Shown: positions 1-4,859 of the stretch, piece by piece
Numbering within the stretch: the first letter of the stretch is position 1
Layout of the letters: every line of letters begins with the position of its first letter
NCBI GenBank assembly: GCA_002725495.1
Contig: PBPJ01000014.1
Location: 1-5,519 of the forward strand
Direction of reading: 5' to 3'
Origin: Candidatus Woesearchaeota archaeon
GTDB taxonomy: Archaea > Nanobdellota > Nanobdellia > UBA10117 > ARS21
Length of the DNA: 5,519 nt
Made by a program: the position numbers and the translations under genes
Notes under the pieces: generated by a model
Database searches by the model: none
The model's input: only the letters and a program-made list of their open reading frames with translations
Told to the model about the DNA's origin: nothing

Positions 1-20
1 CATGACTACTTAAAGATTCA

Positions 21-46
21 CTCTTAACGCCCGAAGGCGATAAGAG
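21..46. terminator. Strong hairpin with a UUCG loop on the minus strand
   Basis: Arms 21-26 and 41-46 (CTCTTA/TAAGAG) and inner arms 28-31 and 36-39 (CGCC/GGCG) form a 10-bp stem with one A-A mismatch (27/40) and a 4-base loop. Read on the minus strand the loop is a cUUCGg tetraloop, an unusually stable RNA fold. It begins 27 nt past the stop of the minus-strand gene at 73-531, so it would lie in that gene's 3' untranslated region. Read on the plus strand it is followed 9 nt later by seven T's, the classical terminator order for a gene entering from the left. Which transcript uses it cannot be settled from this window. Confidence 0.55.
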
Positions 47-50
47 ATTT

Positions 51-67
51 AACGCTTTTTTTGCGTT
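51..67 (+). terminator. T7 tract inside a short inverted repeat, possible plus-strand terminator
   Basis: AACGC (51-55) and GCGTT (63-67) flank seven T's (56-62). Archaeal RNA polymerase terminates mainly on T-tracts in the non-template strand, so this could end a rightward transcript from outside the window. It cannot serve the leftward gene at 73-531, which reads it as an A-tract. Two short reading-frame tails (stops at 11-13 and 25-27) enter from the left edge on the plus strand, but neither can be identified. Confidence 0.35.
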
Positions 68-72
68 TGAAT

Positions 73-531
73 TCACTCCACATCTTCGTATTGGTCTTCA
101 GGAACAGGTGGAACTGTTACCGAATCCCCGAAGTTTAGCAGTTGTGCGGAGAATCGGTTGTATTCACGACCGTTCTTCGACATTTGCTTGTGGCGAAGGA
201 ACTTAACTACCATTGGGAATGAAGCACCATCCTGTGTCCAGTTAGACACGGCGGATGCAAAATGCTCCTTCTCAAATCCGGTTAGCCAAAGAGTAAGGCG
301 GCGACCATCAGTAGGCCTAATCACTCTTACTGCGGTGGATTCACCATAGTTTCCTTCAATTCCCTCGGTATAGCCCTCGAAGATATATCCTGAGAACAAT
401 TCACTTGTTCCAGTTTCCTCGTTGATAGAGGCATCCATCCTATCTCGATTAATGTATCGAGTAGGGGTGTCGCCCTTGCTATCCTCAGCAATCTCGTTCA
501 AAAACGCTTCAATCTCATTCATTTCTGCCAT
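73..531 (-). CDS. 152-aa acidic-tailed protein, possibly a ssDNA-binding (OB-fold) protein
   Basis: No named family is recognised with certainty. The N-terminus (1-45) is acidic and polar. The middle (about 46-135) alternates beta-like hydrophobic strands with charged turns, including a K/R-rich patch at 110-126 (FLRHKQMSKNGREYNRF). The end is short and acidic (PPVPEDQYEDVE). Beta-rich core, basic loop and acidic tail resemble single-stranded DNA-binding proteins, and a viral replication/recombination region would suit one, but this is inference from shape only. ATG 531 is chosen because GGGAGG lies 9 nt upstream and a TATA box is correctly placed before that. Unlike its neighbours it has a real leader. 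It is also G+C richer: 30 of 60 bases in 121-180 against 16 of 60 in 961-1020 of the next gene. It is transcribed alone, leftward, and ends just before a stable hairpin. Confidence 0.85.
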   Translation of the reverse strand: MAEMNEIEAFLNEIAEDSKGDTPTRYINRDRMDASINEETGTSELFSGYIFEGYTEGIEGNYGESTAVRVIRPTDGRRLTLWLTGFEKEHFASAVSNWTQDGASFPMVVKFLRHKQMSKNGREYNRFSAQLLNFGDSVTVPPVPEDQYEDVE

Positions 532-540
532 TTTCTTTTT

Positions 541-546
541 CCTCCC
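541..546 (-). promoter_or_regulatory. Shine-Dalgarno site GGGAGG of the 152-aa gene
   Basis: On the minus strand GGGAGG sits 9 nt before the ATG at 531 and matches the archaeal 16S anti-Shine-Dalgarno end. It is the only first gene of a unit here with a clear leader and ribosome binding site, which suggests a higher or differently controlled translation rate. Confidence 0.8.
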
Positions 547-578
547 TATTGGGTTATTATTCCATGTGTTAAACTACC

Positions 579-586
579 TATATAAA
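579..586 (-). promoter_or_regulatory. TATA box (TTTATATA) of the 152-aa gene
   Basis: Read leftward the box is TTTATATA, preceded by CAACCT in the TFB-recognition (BRE) position. It is centred 51.5 bp from the ATG at 531. With the usual distance of about 25 bp from TATA to start site, transcription would begin near 556-557 and give a leader of about 26 nt that carries GGGAGG. The BRE touches the stop codon of the upstream gene (594-596). Confidence 0.7.
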
Positions 587-593
587 AGGTTGC

Positions 594-1292
594 TTAGAGG
601 TTGAAGAAGTTTAAGGCAACGGTTGTTTCCCATGAATAGTTGTGATATTCTTGATAGTAACCCCACCTAAAAACAAATTTAGCCCCGCTTCTTCGACCCG
701 ATGCTATCGCATCTTCTAATACTCTCCTTACATTATTAATGGCTTTGGGGTCACTATACAATATTCTTAATTTTTCAAGAACCTTAAATTCAATGTAATC
801 CATGTATATATTAACAAATGAATCAAAGGAAATTTCAATTACCTCATTTCTTCCTCCGTAGTTAGCAATAGCATTATATAGATTAATATTTCTTTCATTT
901 TCATTTTGGTCTTCAGTCATAAATGCTATGGAATCTCCAAATAATGAATCAGAATTAGGGTCTAAAATCAAAAAACCCATTTGATGTTCAGCAATCTCCG
1001 CATCAAAATTATTAATTATAGCCTCAAAATCATTTAATATCTCTTGTTTATTCCTACGAATATCTCCATTCGCTGTAAGATTATCAATAACATTTTGTAT
1101 ATCTGCATATTCTATCAATTCTGAAATGTGTTCTATAAAACTTGTTTTCAATGATTTAATTACCTCATCTATATTCTCAAATGCCGTTCCATATCCTATA
1201 TCTAAACCATCATCACCATAACTTCCTGATGAAATTACAAAGGCATAATCCACTCCCTTGCCCCTGCCCCAATTCATAAAGGAAGTGTCCAT
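594..1292 (-). CDS. 232-aa acidic protein of unknown function
   Basis: Not recognised. The protein has no cysteine, no predicted signal peptide and no obvious membrane segment. The start is glycine- and aromatic-rich (residues about 8-37, with GSYGDDGLDIGYG). A long region of acidic amphipathic helices follows (about 38-105), then a mixed segment (105-155). The end has helix-forming stretches and a basic RRSGAK turn before an aromatic beta-like tail (FVFRWGYYQEYHNYSW). It could be a soluble or virion protein, but nothing distinguishes these. The start at 1292 is supported by a TATA box centred 25.5 bp upstream, implying a leaderless message. It is divergent from the JAMM-like gene at 1363 and shares a 70-bp promoter region with it. 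Confidence 0.85.
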   Translation of the reverse strand: MDTSFMNWGRGKGVDYAFVISSGSYGDDGLDIGYGTAFENIDEVIKSLKTSFIEHISELIEYADIQNVIDNLTANGDIRRNKQEILNDFEAIINNFDAEIAEHQMGFLILDPNSDSLFGDSIAFMTEDQNENERNINLYNAIANYGGRNEVIEISFDSFVNIYMDYIEFKVLEKLRILYSDPKAINNVRRVLEDAIASGRRSGAKFVFRWGYYQEYHNYSWETTVALNFFNL

Positions 1293-1313
1293 GTTTTAAA
1301 GTTCCTACACAAC

Positions 1314-1321
1314 TATATAAA
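1314..1321 (-). promoter_or_regulatory. TATA box (TTTATATA) of the 232-aa gene, leaderless
   Basis: TTTATATA read leftward is centred 25.5 bp from the ATG at 1292, so the predicted start site coincides with the start codon. AATC precedes it in the BRE position, the same four bases that precede the opposing box at 1334-1341. A weak AGGA (1303-1306) would fall upstream of the predicted RNA start and so is unlikely to act as a ribosome binding site. Confidence 0.75.
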
Positions 1322-1337
1322 GATTAAGCAATCTTTA
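1318..1337. repeat. Perfect 8-bp inverted repeat between divergent promoters
   Basis: TAAAGATT (1318-1325) and AATCTTTA (1330-1337) are exact inverted copies separated by AAGC. The dyad covers the BRE positions and the inner halves of both TATA boxes of the divergent genes at 1292 and 1363. It may simply reflect two copies of the same BRE-TATA element facing away from each other, or it may be an operator allowing one repressor to block both. Confidence 0.6.
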
Positions 1338-1341
1338 AATA
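1334..1341 (+). promoter_or_regulatory. TATA box (TTTAAATA) of the JAMM-like gene, leaderless
   Basis: TTTAAATA is centred 25.5 bp before the ATG at 1363, so the message would start at or within a base of the start codon. This favours ATG 1363 over the in-frame TTG at 1354, which would lie upstream of the RNA start. The preceding bases GCAATC occupy the BRE position. Confidence 0.75.
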
Positions 1342-1362
1342 ACAAAAACAAAATTGAAATAT

Positions 1363-2187
1363 ATGGCCTTATGGAAAAAAGAATGGGATAAATTCACCGA
1401 TGAGGCTATCGGAGTTATGAAAACTCAATCTGATAAGACTAATGAAGAACGAGAATGGATGAGTTATGTTTATGATACAGATAAGGGATATGAGTTAGGA
1501 ACAGTTAGTTATGGAGGTTTAAGCCGAATTGAGGTCAATCCTGAAACAAAAGAAAGGCAAGACCAAGCCAAGCACGGTTTTAAAAACGGGCAGAAGAAAT
1601 GGACAATACACGGACACCCTTTGAAAGATGGTAAAATATACACAGGTCGTCAATACTTTTCAAGCACAGACATATGCCGAGAATTCGTAAGAAGCAGGGA
1701 TAATGATGAGTTCGTTTCGCAGTTCTTGGTTTATCCTCATAAACAAAAAGACACCCGCACGAATAAAGAGGTATTCCATAATCGTGTGAGAATATTGGTG
1801 TTTCCCAATCGAGAAACGGTAATTAGGGCTATGCAAATGTCTAATCCGACTGTGGATGTGAATTCTATTACTGTTGAATCAGGGCAGAACAGAAATGTGG
1901 AAATGTCTGATGGTTCGAGTCGTTTAAAGAATGATGCAGGTGTGGATTGGTTTGCGTTCCAAGAGGCTTTGGGTAAATTAGGTTGTATGGGAATCGTGGA
2001 TTTGGAAGGGCCTCAACAGGGTTCTAAGATGTTTCAAAGTGAAAATACATTAAAGGCGTTTAATTTTGGAACAGTTCTTGTGATATTGGGATTGGCTTAT
2101 GCAATCAAGAAGGCTAATACAGGATTTAATTTTGATGCAGAAGGTATTGAAATCGTTGATGACTTATCCGAATATTACAATAGATGA
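1363..2187 (+). CDS. Putative JAMM/MPN-type zinc metallopeptidase, 274 aa
   Basis: The key signature is IHGHP (H83, H85, P86) followed by YFSSTDI (S100, D103). This matches the JAMM zinc site HxHP...SxxD that binds Zn2+ in deubiquitinase-like, RadC-like and tail-tip JAB proteins. The usual gap of about 6 residues between HxHP and the serine is here 13, a longer loop. The general-base glutamate that should precede it could be E31 (EWMSYVY) or E44 (YELGTVSYGG). JAMM-like sequence spans about 28-150. The remainder (150-274) is unassigned and contains one short hydrophobic stretch (about 235-249) that might be a buried helix or weak membrane anchor. Possible roles are peptidase/isopeptidase activity on a host ubiquitin-like (SAMP) modifier, or a virion-associated peptidase. 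Loss of activity is also possible. The gene is transcribed alone and its 3' end overlaps the convergent dNMP kinase gene by 13 bp. Confidence 0.6.
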   Translation: MALWKKEWDKFTDEAIGVMKTQSDKTNEEREWMSYVYDTDKGYELGTVSYGGLSRIEVNPETKERQDQAKHGFKNGQKKWTIHGHPLKDGKIYTGRQYFSSTDICREFVRSRDNDEFVSQFLVYPHKQKDTRTNKEVFHNRVRILVFPNRETVIRAMQMSNPTVDVNSITVESGQNRNVEMSDGSSRLKNDAGVDWFAFQEALGKLGCMGIVDLEGPQQGSKMFQSENTLKAFNFGTVLVILGLAYAIKKANTGFNFDAEGIEIVDDLSEYYNR

Positions 2188-2729
2188 TACTCATTTAAAT
2201 TATCTCTAACAAATTTATCTAAGATTAGTTTAGGATTTTCATCATCTTTAGCCTCAATGATAATATCAAAATAATCTTCAGGAATTAAATCAACCTCTAT
2301 TTCACTATTATGCCCTCTTGAATTAAGGTGTATTTCCCAATCATCAGGATATGTATTTTTTATTCTTTCTTCTTGTAGGTTATTATCAATATTTATTTTA
2401 ATTATTTTCCAGCCTTTCTTTTTCAACTTTAATACCTCATTGTAATATCTCACATCATCAACTACAATATATTCATCATTATTGCAATTATTCAACATCG
2501 TAGTAATCCACACATCTTCATATAATTCCTTTCTTGCACCGTCACCTATTTTTTGAAATAGTAATCTATCTTTTTTTCCTTCAGGAATATCATATACGAA
2601 TCGAGCAAACTTCTTCACTCCTTCTGCTAACGACCTTCTTTGAAATACTGAATGATTCTCAATAACTGAATTTGCTAAAGTCGTTTTTCCACTCCCCATT
2701 TTTCCGCAAATCGCAATCTTGAGAGCCAT
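2175..2729 (-). CDS. Deoxynucleoside monophosphate kinase-like P-loop protein
   Basis: This protein most likely phosphorylates dNMPs to dNDPs with ATP, feeding viral DNA synthesis in the cytoplasm. Residues 9-16 (GKMGSGKT) are a Walker A loop directly after the first strand (MALKIAIC). A central LLFQKIGDGARKELYEDVW (56-74) matches the substrate-side helix region of phage dNMP kinases. Residues 87-98 (YIVVDDVRYYNE) form the strand plus D-V-R-x-x-N-E signature of that family. GHNSE (139-143) corresponds to the HxSE segment near the lid. The length of 184 aa is normal for compact phage versions. The ATG at 2729 is fixed by a TATA box centred 26.5 bp upstream. The gene is divergent from the 121-aa gene and convergent with the JAMM-like gene. 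Another P-loop nucleotide kinase is the main alternative. Confidence 0.85.
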   Translation of the reverse strand: MALKIAICGKMGSGKTTLANSVIENHSVFQRRSLAEGVKKFARFVYDIPEGKKDRLLFQKIGDGARKELYEDVWITTMLNNCNNDEYIVVDDVRYYNEVLKLKKKGWKIIKINIDNNLQEERIKNTYPDDWEIHLNSRGHNSEIEVDLIPEDYFDIIIEAKDDENPKLILDKFVRDNLNEYHLL

Positions 2730-2751
2730 AGGATTAGATATTGATTACACC

Positions 2752-2759
2752 TATATAAA
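2752..2759 (-). promoter_or_regulatory. TATA box (TTTATATA) of the dNMP kinase gene, leaderless
   Basis: TTTATATA read leftward is centred 26.5 bp from the ATG at 2729. Transcription would begin at the start codon and leave no leader. The bases before it (GCAGTA on the minus strand) would be the BRE. Only 11 bp separate this box from the opposing one at 2771-2778. Confidence 0.75.
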
Positions 2760-2770
2760 TACTGCGAATT

Positions 2771-2778
2771 TTTAAATA
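2771..2778 (+). promoter_or_regulatory. TATA box (TTTAAATA) of the 121-aa gene, leaderless
   Basis: TTTAAATA is centred 26.5 bp before the ATG at 2801, preceded by CGAATT in the BRE position. The predicted RNA start matches ATG 2801 and excludes the in-frame TTG at 2795 as the start. Confidence 0.75.
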
Positions 2779-2800
2779 GTCGTTTTTTATTATATTGATT

Positions 2801-3166
2801 ATGCCTCGTAGTTACGCCCTTCTTAATAGGAATAAAATTAAGAAGTTTAAGGCTATGAGAAATACAAAAACTAAGAATGATATTATTTTAATTATGGGAC
2901 CAATAGCAAAATTTAAGCCCGAAGGTTCGAGAGTTGATGATTGGGTAGGTAATAGTGGAATGTATTATGTATTCACGATGAAGAAACATAAAAGGGATGG
3001 TTGGGTTTGGGGTAATAAAAACACCCCTATTGAAAGAGTGGGAGTTGCTAAATTGATTGGTGAAGCACGGCGTTTTGGTAAAGCCGTGTATTATGCTAAG
3101 GATGGAAAGATGAAGAAAATTGGTCCTGCTATCCGAGGCGATTATGAACTCAATGGAGTTAATTAA
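2801..3166 (+). CDS. Basic 121-aa protein of unknown function
   Basis: Not recognised. The protein is strongly basic, with lysine and arginine clustered at residues 10-25 (RNKIKKFKAMRNTKTK), 61-65 (KKHKR), 84-94 and 100-106. There are no cysteines and no signal peptide. A glycine- and aromatic-rich middle (about 46-71, DDWVGNSGMYYVFTM then GWVWG) looks beta-stranded. The charge suggests nucleic-acid binding, but this is inference. ATG 2801 is preferred to TTG 2795 because of the TATA spacing. It is divergent from the dNMP kinase gene, and its last 8 bp overlap the end of the convergent PDDEXK nuclease gene. Confidence 0.75.
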   Translation: MPRSYALLNRNKIKKFKAMRNTKTKNDIILIMGPIAKFKPEGSRVDDWVGNSGMYYVFTMKKHKRDGWVWGNKNTPIERVGVAKLIGEARRFGKAVYYAKDGKMKKIGPAIRGDYELNGVN

Positions 3167-3932
3167 GCATTTCTTTTATGAGTAAATTTTCATAAATGTT
3201 TTCATCATTTGTAAATAGTTTTTTATAGGTTTCTAATCCCTTTTCTAATTTTACTCTTCCACTATCTAAAAATTCAGGAGAGCAATCGAACACGCCCAAT
3301 TCTAAAGTGTTTTTATCAATACAAATAAATCTAAAATTATTTACATTCTCAAACATTGAAACATAGATATATGCTTGTAAATCATAACTATACTTCTTTG
3401 CCGACCATCTAAAATTCAATATGTCGGTAGTGGTTTTTAAATCTATAATGGTATCTCCTACAATGCAATCTGCCTTGCCCCTAATTGGAATCCCATCAAA
3501 TACGGCGATATTAGGAACTTCATACTCACCTTGATTAATTAAATCCATACAATAAGAATTTTTGCTGAGTGCTTCGACTAACAAATTACAATTATCAATT
3601 TCAGATTGCGTATATACTTCACCGTGTATTGCTACTGCTTCCTTATATGTTTTTGTGTTCTTAGAAGCCACAGGAACTACATTTAGTGAGTTGAATTTCT
3701 CAGGCTCTAATATTTTCCAATGGAAGAGTTTCCCATCTCTTAGAGGTTGCGATTCTTTTTGACCTTCTGTCAGACTCTTAAGGTATTGTTTTGGAGATTT
3801 GAGAATAGTCTTTATACTACTTGAACTTAGTGCATTCTGTCCCAAATAACCATAATAAAAATCATCGTCATACATTTTTTCAATTAATTCGTCTTTATCA
3901 TGAATGATATTATCAAAGGTTTTAATCTGCAC
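3159..3932 (-). CDS. RecE/exonuclease VIII-like PDDEXK nuclease
   Basis: This protein probably degrades DNA ends with Mg2+ for viral recombination, repair or replication. It has the layout of the PDDEXK-like domain of putative exodeoxyribonuclease VIII (DUF3799-type) proteins. The N-terminal SSSSIKTILKSPKQY (36-50) is the family's 'S-x-x-K..SP..Y' opening. LRDGKLFHWKILEPEKF (64-80) with H71 is the 'G...H..LLEP..F' block. E138 is a candidate upstream acid. GKAD (D155) and IIDLKT (D164, K166) supply the nuclease core, and YSYDLQAYIY (181-190, Q186, Y188) is the downstream Q-x-x-x-Y helix. All core residues are present and 257 aa is a normal length for the stand-alone domain. The start is GTG 3932, with GAGGTG 5 nt upstream overlapping the stop of the 45-aa gene, so the two genes are probably translated as a coupled pair. 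A Cas4/RecB-type nuclease is less likely because no iron-sulphur cysteine cluster is seen. Confidence 0.88.
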   Translation of the reverse strand: MQIKTFDNIIHDKDELIEKMYDDDFYYGYLGQNALSSSSIKTILKSPKQYLKSLTEGQKESQPLRDGKLFHWKILEPEKFNSLNVVPVASKNTKTYKEAVAIHGEVYTQSEIDNCNLLVEALSKNSYCMDLINQGEYEVPNIAVFDGIPIRGKADCIVGDTIIDLKTTTDILNFRWSAKKYSYDLQAYIYVSMFENVNNFRFICIDKNTLELGVFDCSPEFLDSGRVKLEKGLETYKKLFTNDENIYENLLIKEMLN

Positions 3933-3937
3933 CCTAA

Positions 3938-3943
3938 CACCTC
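3938..3943 (-). promoter_or_regulatory. Shine-Dalgarno GAGGTG of the nuclease gene, overlapping a stop codon
   Basis: On the minus strand the sequence TGAGGTG contains the stop (TGA, 3944-3942) of the 45-aa gene and the GAGGTG site at once. The GTG start follows after 5 nt. Ribosomes finishing the small gene would stop on top of the next initiation site. This supports both the short gene and the GTG start. Confidence 0.75.
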
Positions 3944-4079
3944 ATAGATAATTCAAAAAGTGGTTTAGAGTTTGTTCTGATTCCTTTGAACCCAAATTTA
4001 CAACCCTTCGGCCAATTTCAATTTGAATCGTCAAAATATCGTTCCATGATTCTTCCGTAAGTTTCCTCGGTTCGCTCAT
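3942..4079 (-). CDS. 45-aa protein, leader gene of the nuclease unit
   Basis: A short gene not recognised as any family. The product begins MSEPRKLTEESW and ends LNHFLNYL. It looks like one or two amphipathic helices (about 7-27 and 31-45) without cysteines. Two independent signals argue that it is real. A TATA box is centred 26.5 bp before its ATG, exactly the spacing of the larger leaderless genes here. Its TGA is also fused to the Shine-Dalgarno site of the nuclease gene, 9 bp before that gene's GTG. It could be a regulator or partner of the nuclease, or a leader peptide serving mainly translational coupling; the sequence does not decide. Confidence 0.72.
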   Translation of the reverse strand: MSEPRKLTEESWNDILTIQIEIGRRVVNLGSKESEQTLNHFLNYL

Positions 4080-4101
4080 AATATACAATGAAAGAAACAC
4101 A

Positions 4102-4109
4102 TATATAAA
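4102..4109 (-). promoter_or_regulatory. TATA box (TTTATATA) of the 45-aa/nuclease unit
   Basis: TTTATATA read leftward is centred 26.5 bp from the ATG at 4079 and preceded by GATAAA in the BRE position. The BRE overlaps the stop codon (4111-4113) of the upstream 184-aa gene, so the nuclease unit has its own start even though it is packed directly behind another minus-strand gene. Confidence 0.75.
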
Positions 4110-4110
4110 T

Positions 4111-4665
4111 TTATCTTCCATTCATTCTTTGACTTTGGACTCTAAACTTATTTACATCGAATCCTTTCCAATCTTTTGCAATCTCTAACATCACTTTAAG
4201 TTGAGGATTCAATTCCGTAGTATCAATTTTTTGTTCTCTCTTTATTATTTCCTTATCCACATGATAATTAGTTAGTTGGTTATAATATCCATTTTGAATC
4301 ATACTTGAAAGTATTACCCTTACTTTCTTAGCATTAGTTTCATTATCGAGAGGAATTTTTATCTTTTCTTCCCCATACTTAGCGATTACTTCAATATTAC
4401 TCACGGTTTCGGCAATCAATACATCTAATTCTTGTTGATTAAGAGCCTCTATCTTCTTCCTTTCCACCTTGAATAAATCCTCTATAATATCGTAAAAATT
4501 TGATACAGTAATTATGGAAAGCCTCAAAGGATTATCAATAATATTAAACATCACGATATAAGCATCGTCTTTATCATCCTTACTTACCATATCTATTTCT
4601 GTATTCATCGTCAAAACCATATCTTTTGGATTGATTTTTAAATTCATTTTATTCAATTTCTTCAT
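4111..4665 (-). CDS. 184-aa protein of unknown function
   Basis: Not recognised. It is a charged, probably cytoplasmic protein without cysteines, signal peptide or membrane segment. The N-terminal third (about 8-65) alternates beta-like and acidic stretches. Residues 56-100 look like acidic helices (FYDIIEDLFKVERKKIEAL). The C-terminal region (115-184) is helical and becomes basic, ending KDWKGFDVNKFRVQSQRMNGR. The chosen ATG at 4665 is preceded by AGGTG with 6 nt spacing and overlaps the stop of the upstream 55-aa gene in an ATGA. The GTG at 4674 is part of that Shine-Dalgarno site and is therefore not the start. The position beside the nuclease unit gives only a weak hint of a DNA-metabolism role. 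Confidence 0.8.
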   Translation of the reverse strand: MKKLNKMNLKINPKDMVLTMNTEIDMVSKDDKDDAYIVMFNIIDNPLRLSIITVSNFYDIIEDLFKVERKKIEALNQQELDVLIAETVSNIEVIAKYGEEKIKIPLDNETNAKKVRVILSSMIQNGYYNQLTNYHVDKEIIKREQKIDTTELNPQLKVMLEIAKDWKGFDVNKFRVQSQRMNGR

Positions 4666-4829
4666 TTGCAACACCTATAAAATATTCCCTCATTTGTAAT
4701 ATCGAAATTCTTCTTGCATACAACACACACTCTATACCTCATTAAAAGTATATCTCTTAAGTTTGTATCTTTTGCCTCCTGTAAAGTTAATGGTTTAGGA
4801 TTTTCATATAAACCATTTATAAACTCCAT
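4662..4829 (-). CDS. 55-aa protein with a CxxC...CC putative zinc site
   Basis: A short gene. Four cysteines, C35-x2-C38 and adjacent C53-C54, lie in the C-terminal 21 residues (CVVCKKNFDITNEGIFYRCC). This resembles a small zinc ribbon or treble-clef knuckle with an irregular second half. The N-terminal part (1-34) is probably helical. Such mini zinc-finger proteins in viruses often bind nucleic acid or other proteins, but no function can be named. Support for the gene is its ATGA overlap with the next gene (4665), the clustered cysteines, and an ATTAAATA box centred 25.5 bp before the ATG. GAGGT also precedes the ATG, but with 1 nt spacing it is too close to work well, so a leaderless start is more likely. 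Read-through from the 171-aa gene, which ends 30 bp upstream, is also possible. Confidence 0.7.
   Translation of the reverse strand: MEFINGLYENPKPLTLQEAKDTNLRDILLMRYRVCVVCKKNFDITNEGIFYRCCK
4672..4676 (-). promoter_or_regulatory. Shine-Dalgarno AGGTG of the 184-aa gene
   Basis: AGGTG lies 6 nt before ATG 4665, inside the last codons of the 55-aa gene. It decides the start: the in-frame GTG at 4674 and TTG at 4671 are part of, or directly beside, this site. Confidence 0.65.
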
Positions 4830-4850
4830 GACCTCTTTTTTGATTGTTAT

Positions 4851-4858
4851 TATTTAAT
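4851..4858 (-). promoter_or_regulatory. Possible TATA box (ATTAAATA) of the 55-aa/184-aa unit
   Basis: ATTAAATA read leftward lies just past the stop of the 171-aa gene and is centred 25.5 bp from ATG 4829, the same spacing as the other leaderless promoters. It departs from TTTAWATA in the first two or three bases, so it may be weak, and the unit may also be fed by transcription from the TFB side. Confidence 0.5.
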
Positions 4859-4859
4859 A

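Noticed and set aside
1..27. Possible gene tails entering from the left edge (plus-strand stops at 11-13 and 25-27) or a minus-strand ATG at 3-1
   Set aside because: Too few codons to judge, and no TATA-like box about 26 bp before the minus-strand ATG.
158..604. Two plus-strand reading frames (158-349 and 422-604) opposite the 152-aa gene
   Set aside because: They are antisense to a gene with promoter and ribosome site, have no promoter or ribosome site of their own, and have no recognisable protein features.
1354..1362. In-frame TTG start nine bases upstream of the JAMM-like gene's ATG
   Set aside because: The TATA box at 1334-1341 predicts transcription starting at about 1363, so TTG 1354 would not be in the message.
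2795..2800. In-frame TTG start upstream of the 121-aa gene
   Set aside because: The TATA box at 2771-2778 places the RNA start at ATG 2801.
3562..3762. Plus-strand 66-codon frame inside the nuclease gene
   Set aside because: It lies wholly antisense to a recognised nuclease, with low-complexity, unrecognisable translation and no start signals.
4666..4674. GTG/TTG starts giving a 187-aa version of the 184-aa protein
   Set aside because: The GTG is part of the AGGTG ribosome site of ATG 4665, and ATG 4665 forms an ATGA overlap with the 55-aa gene.
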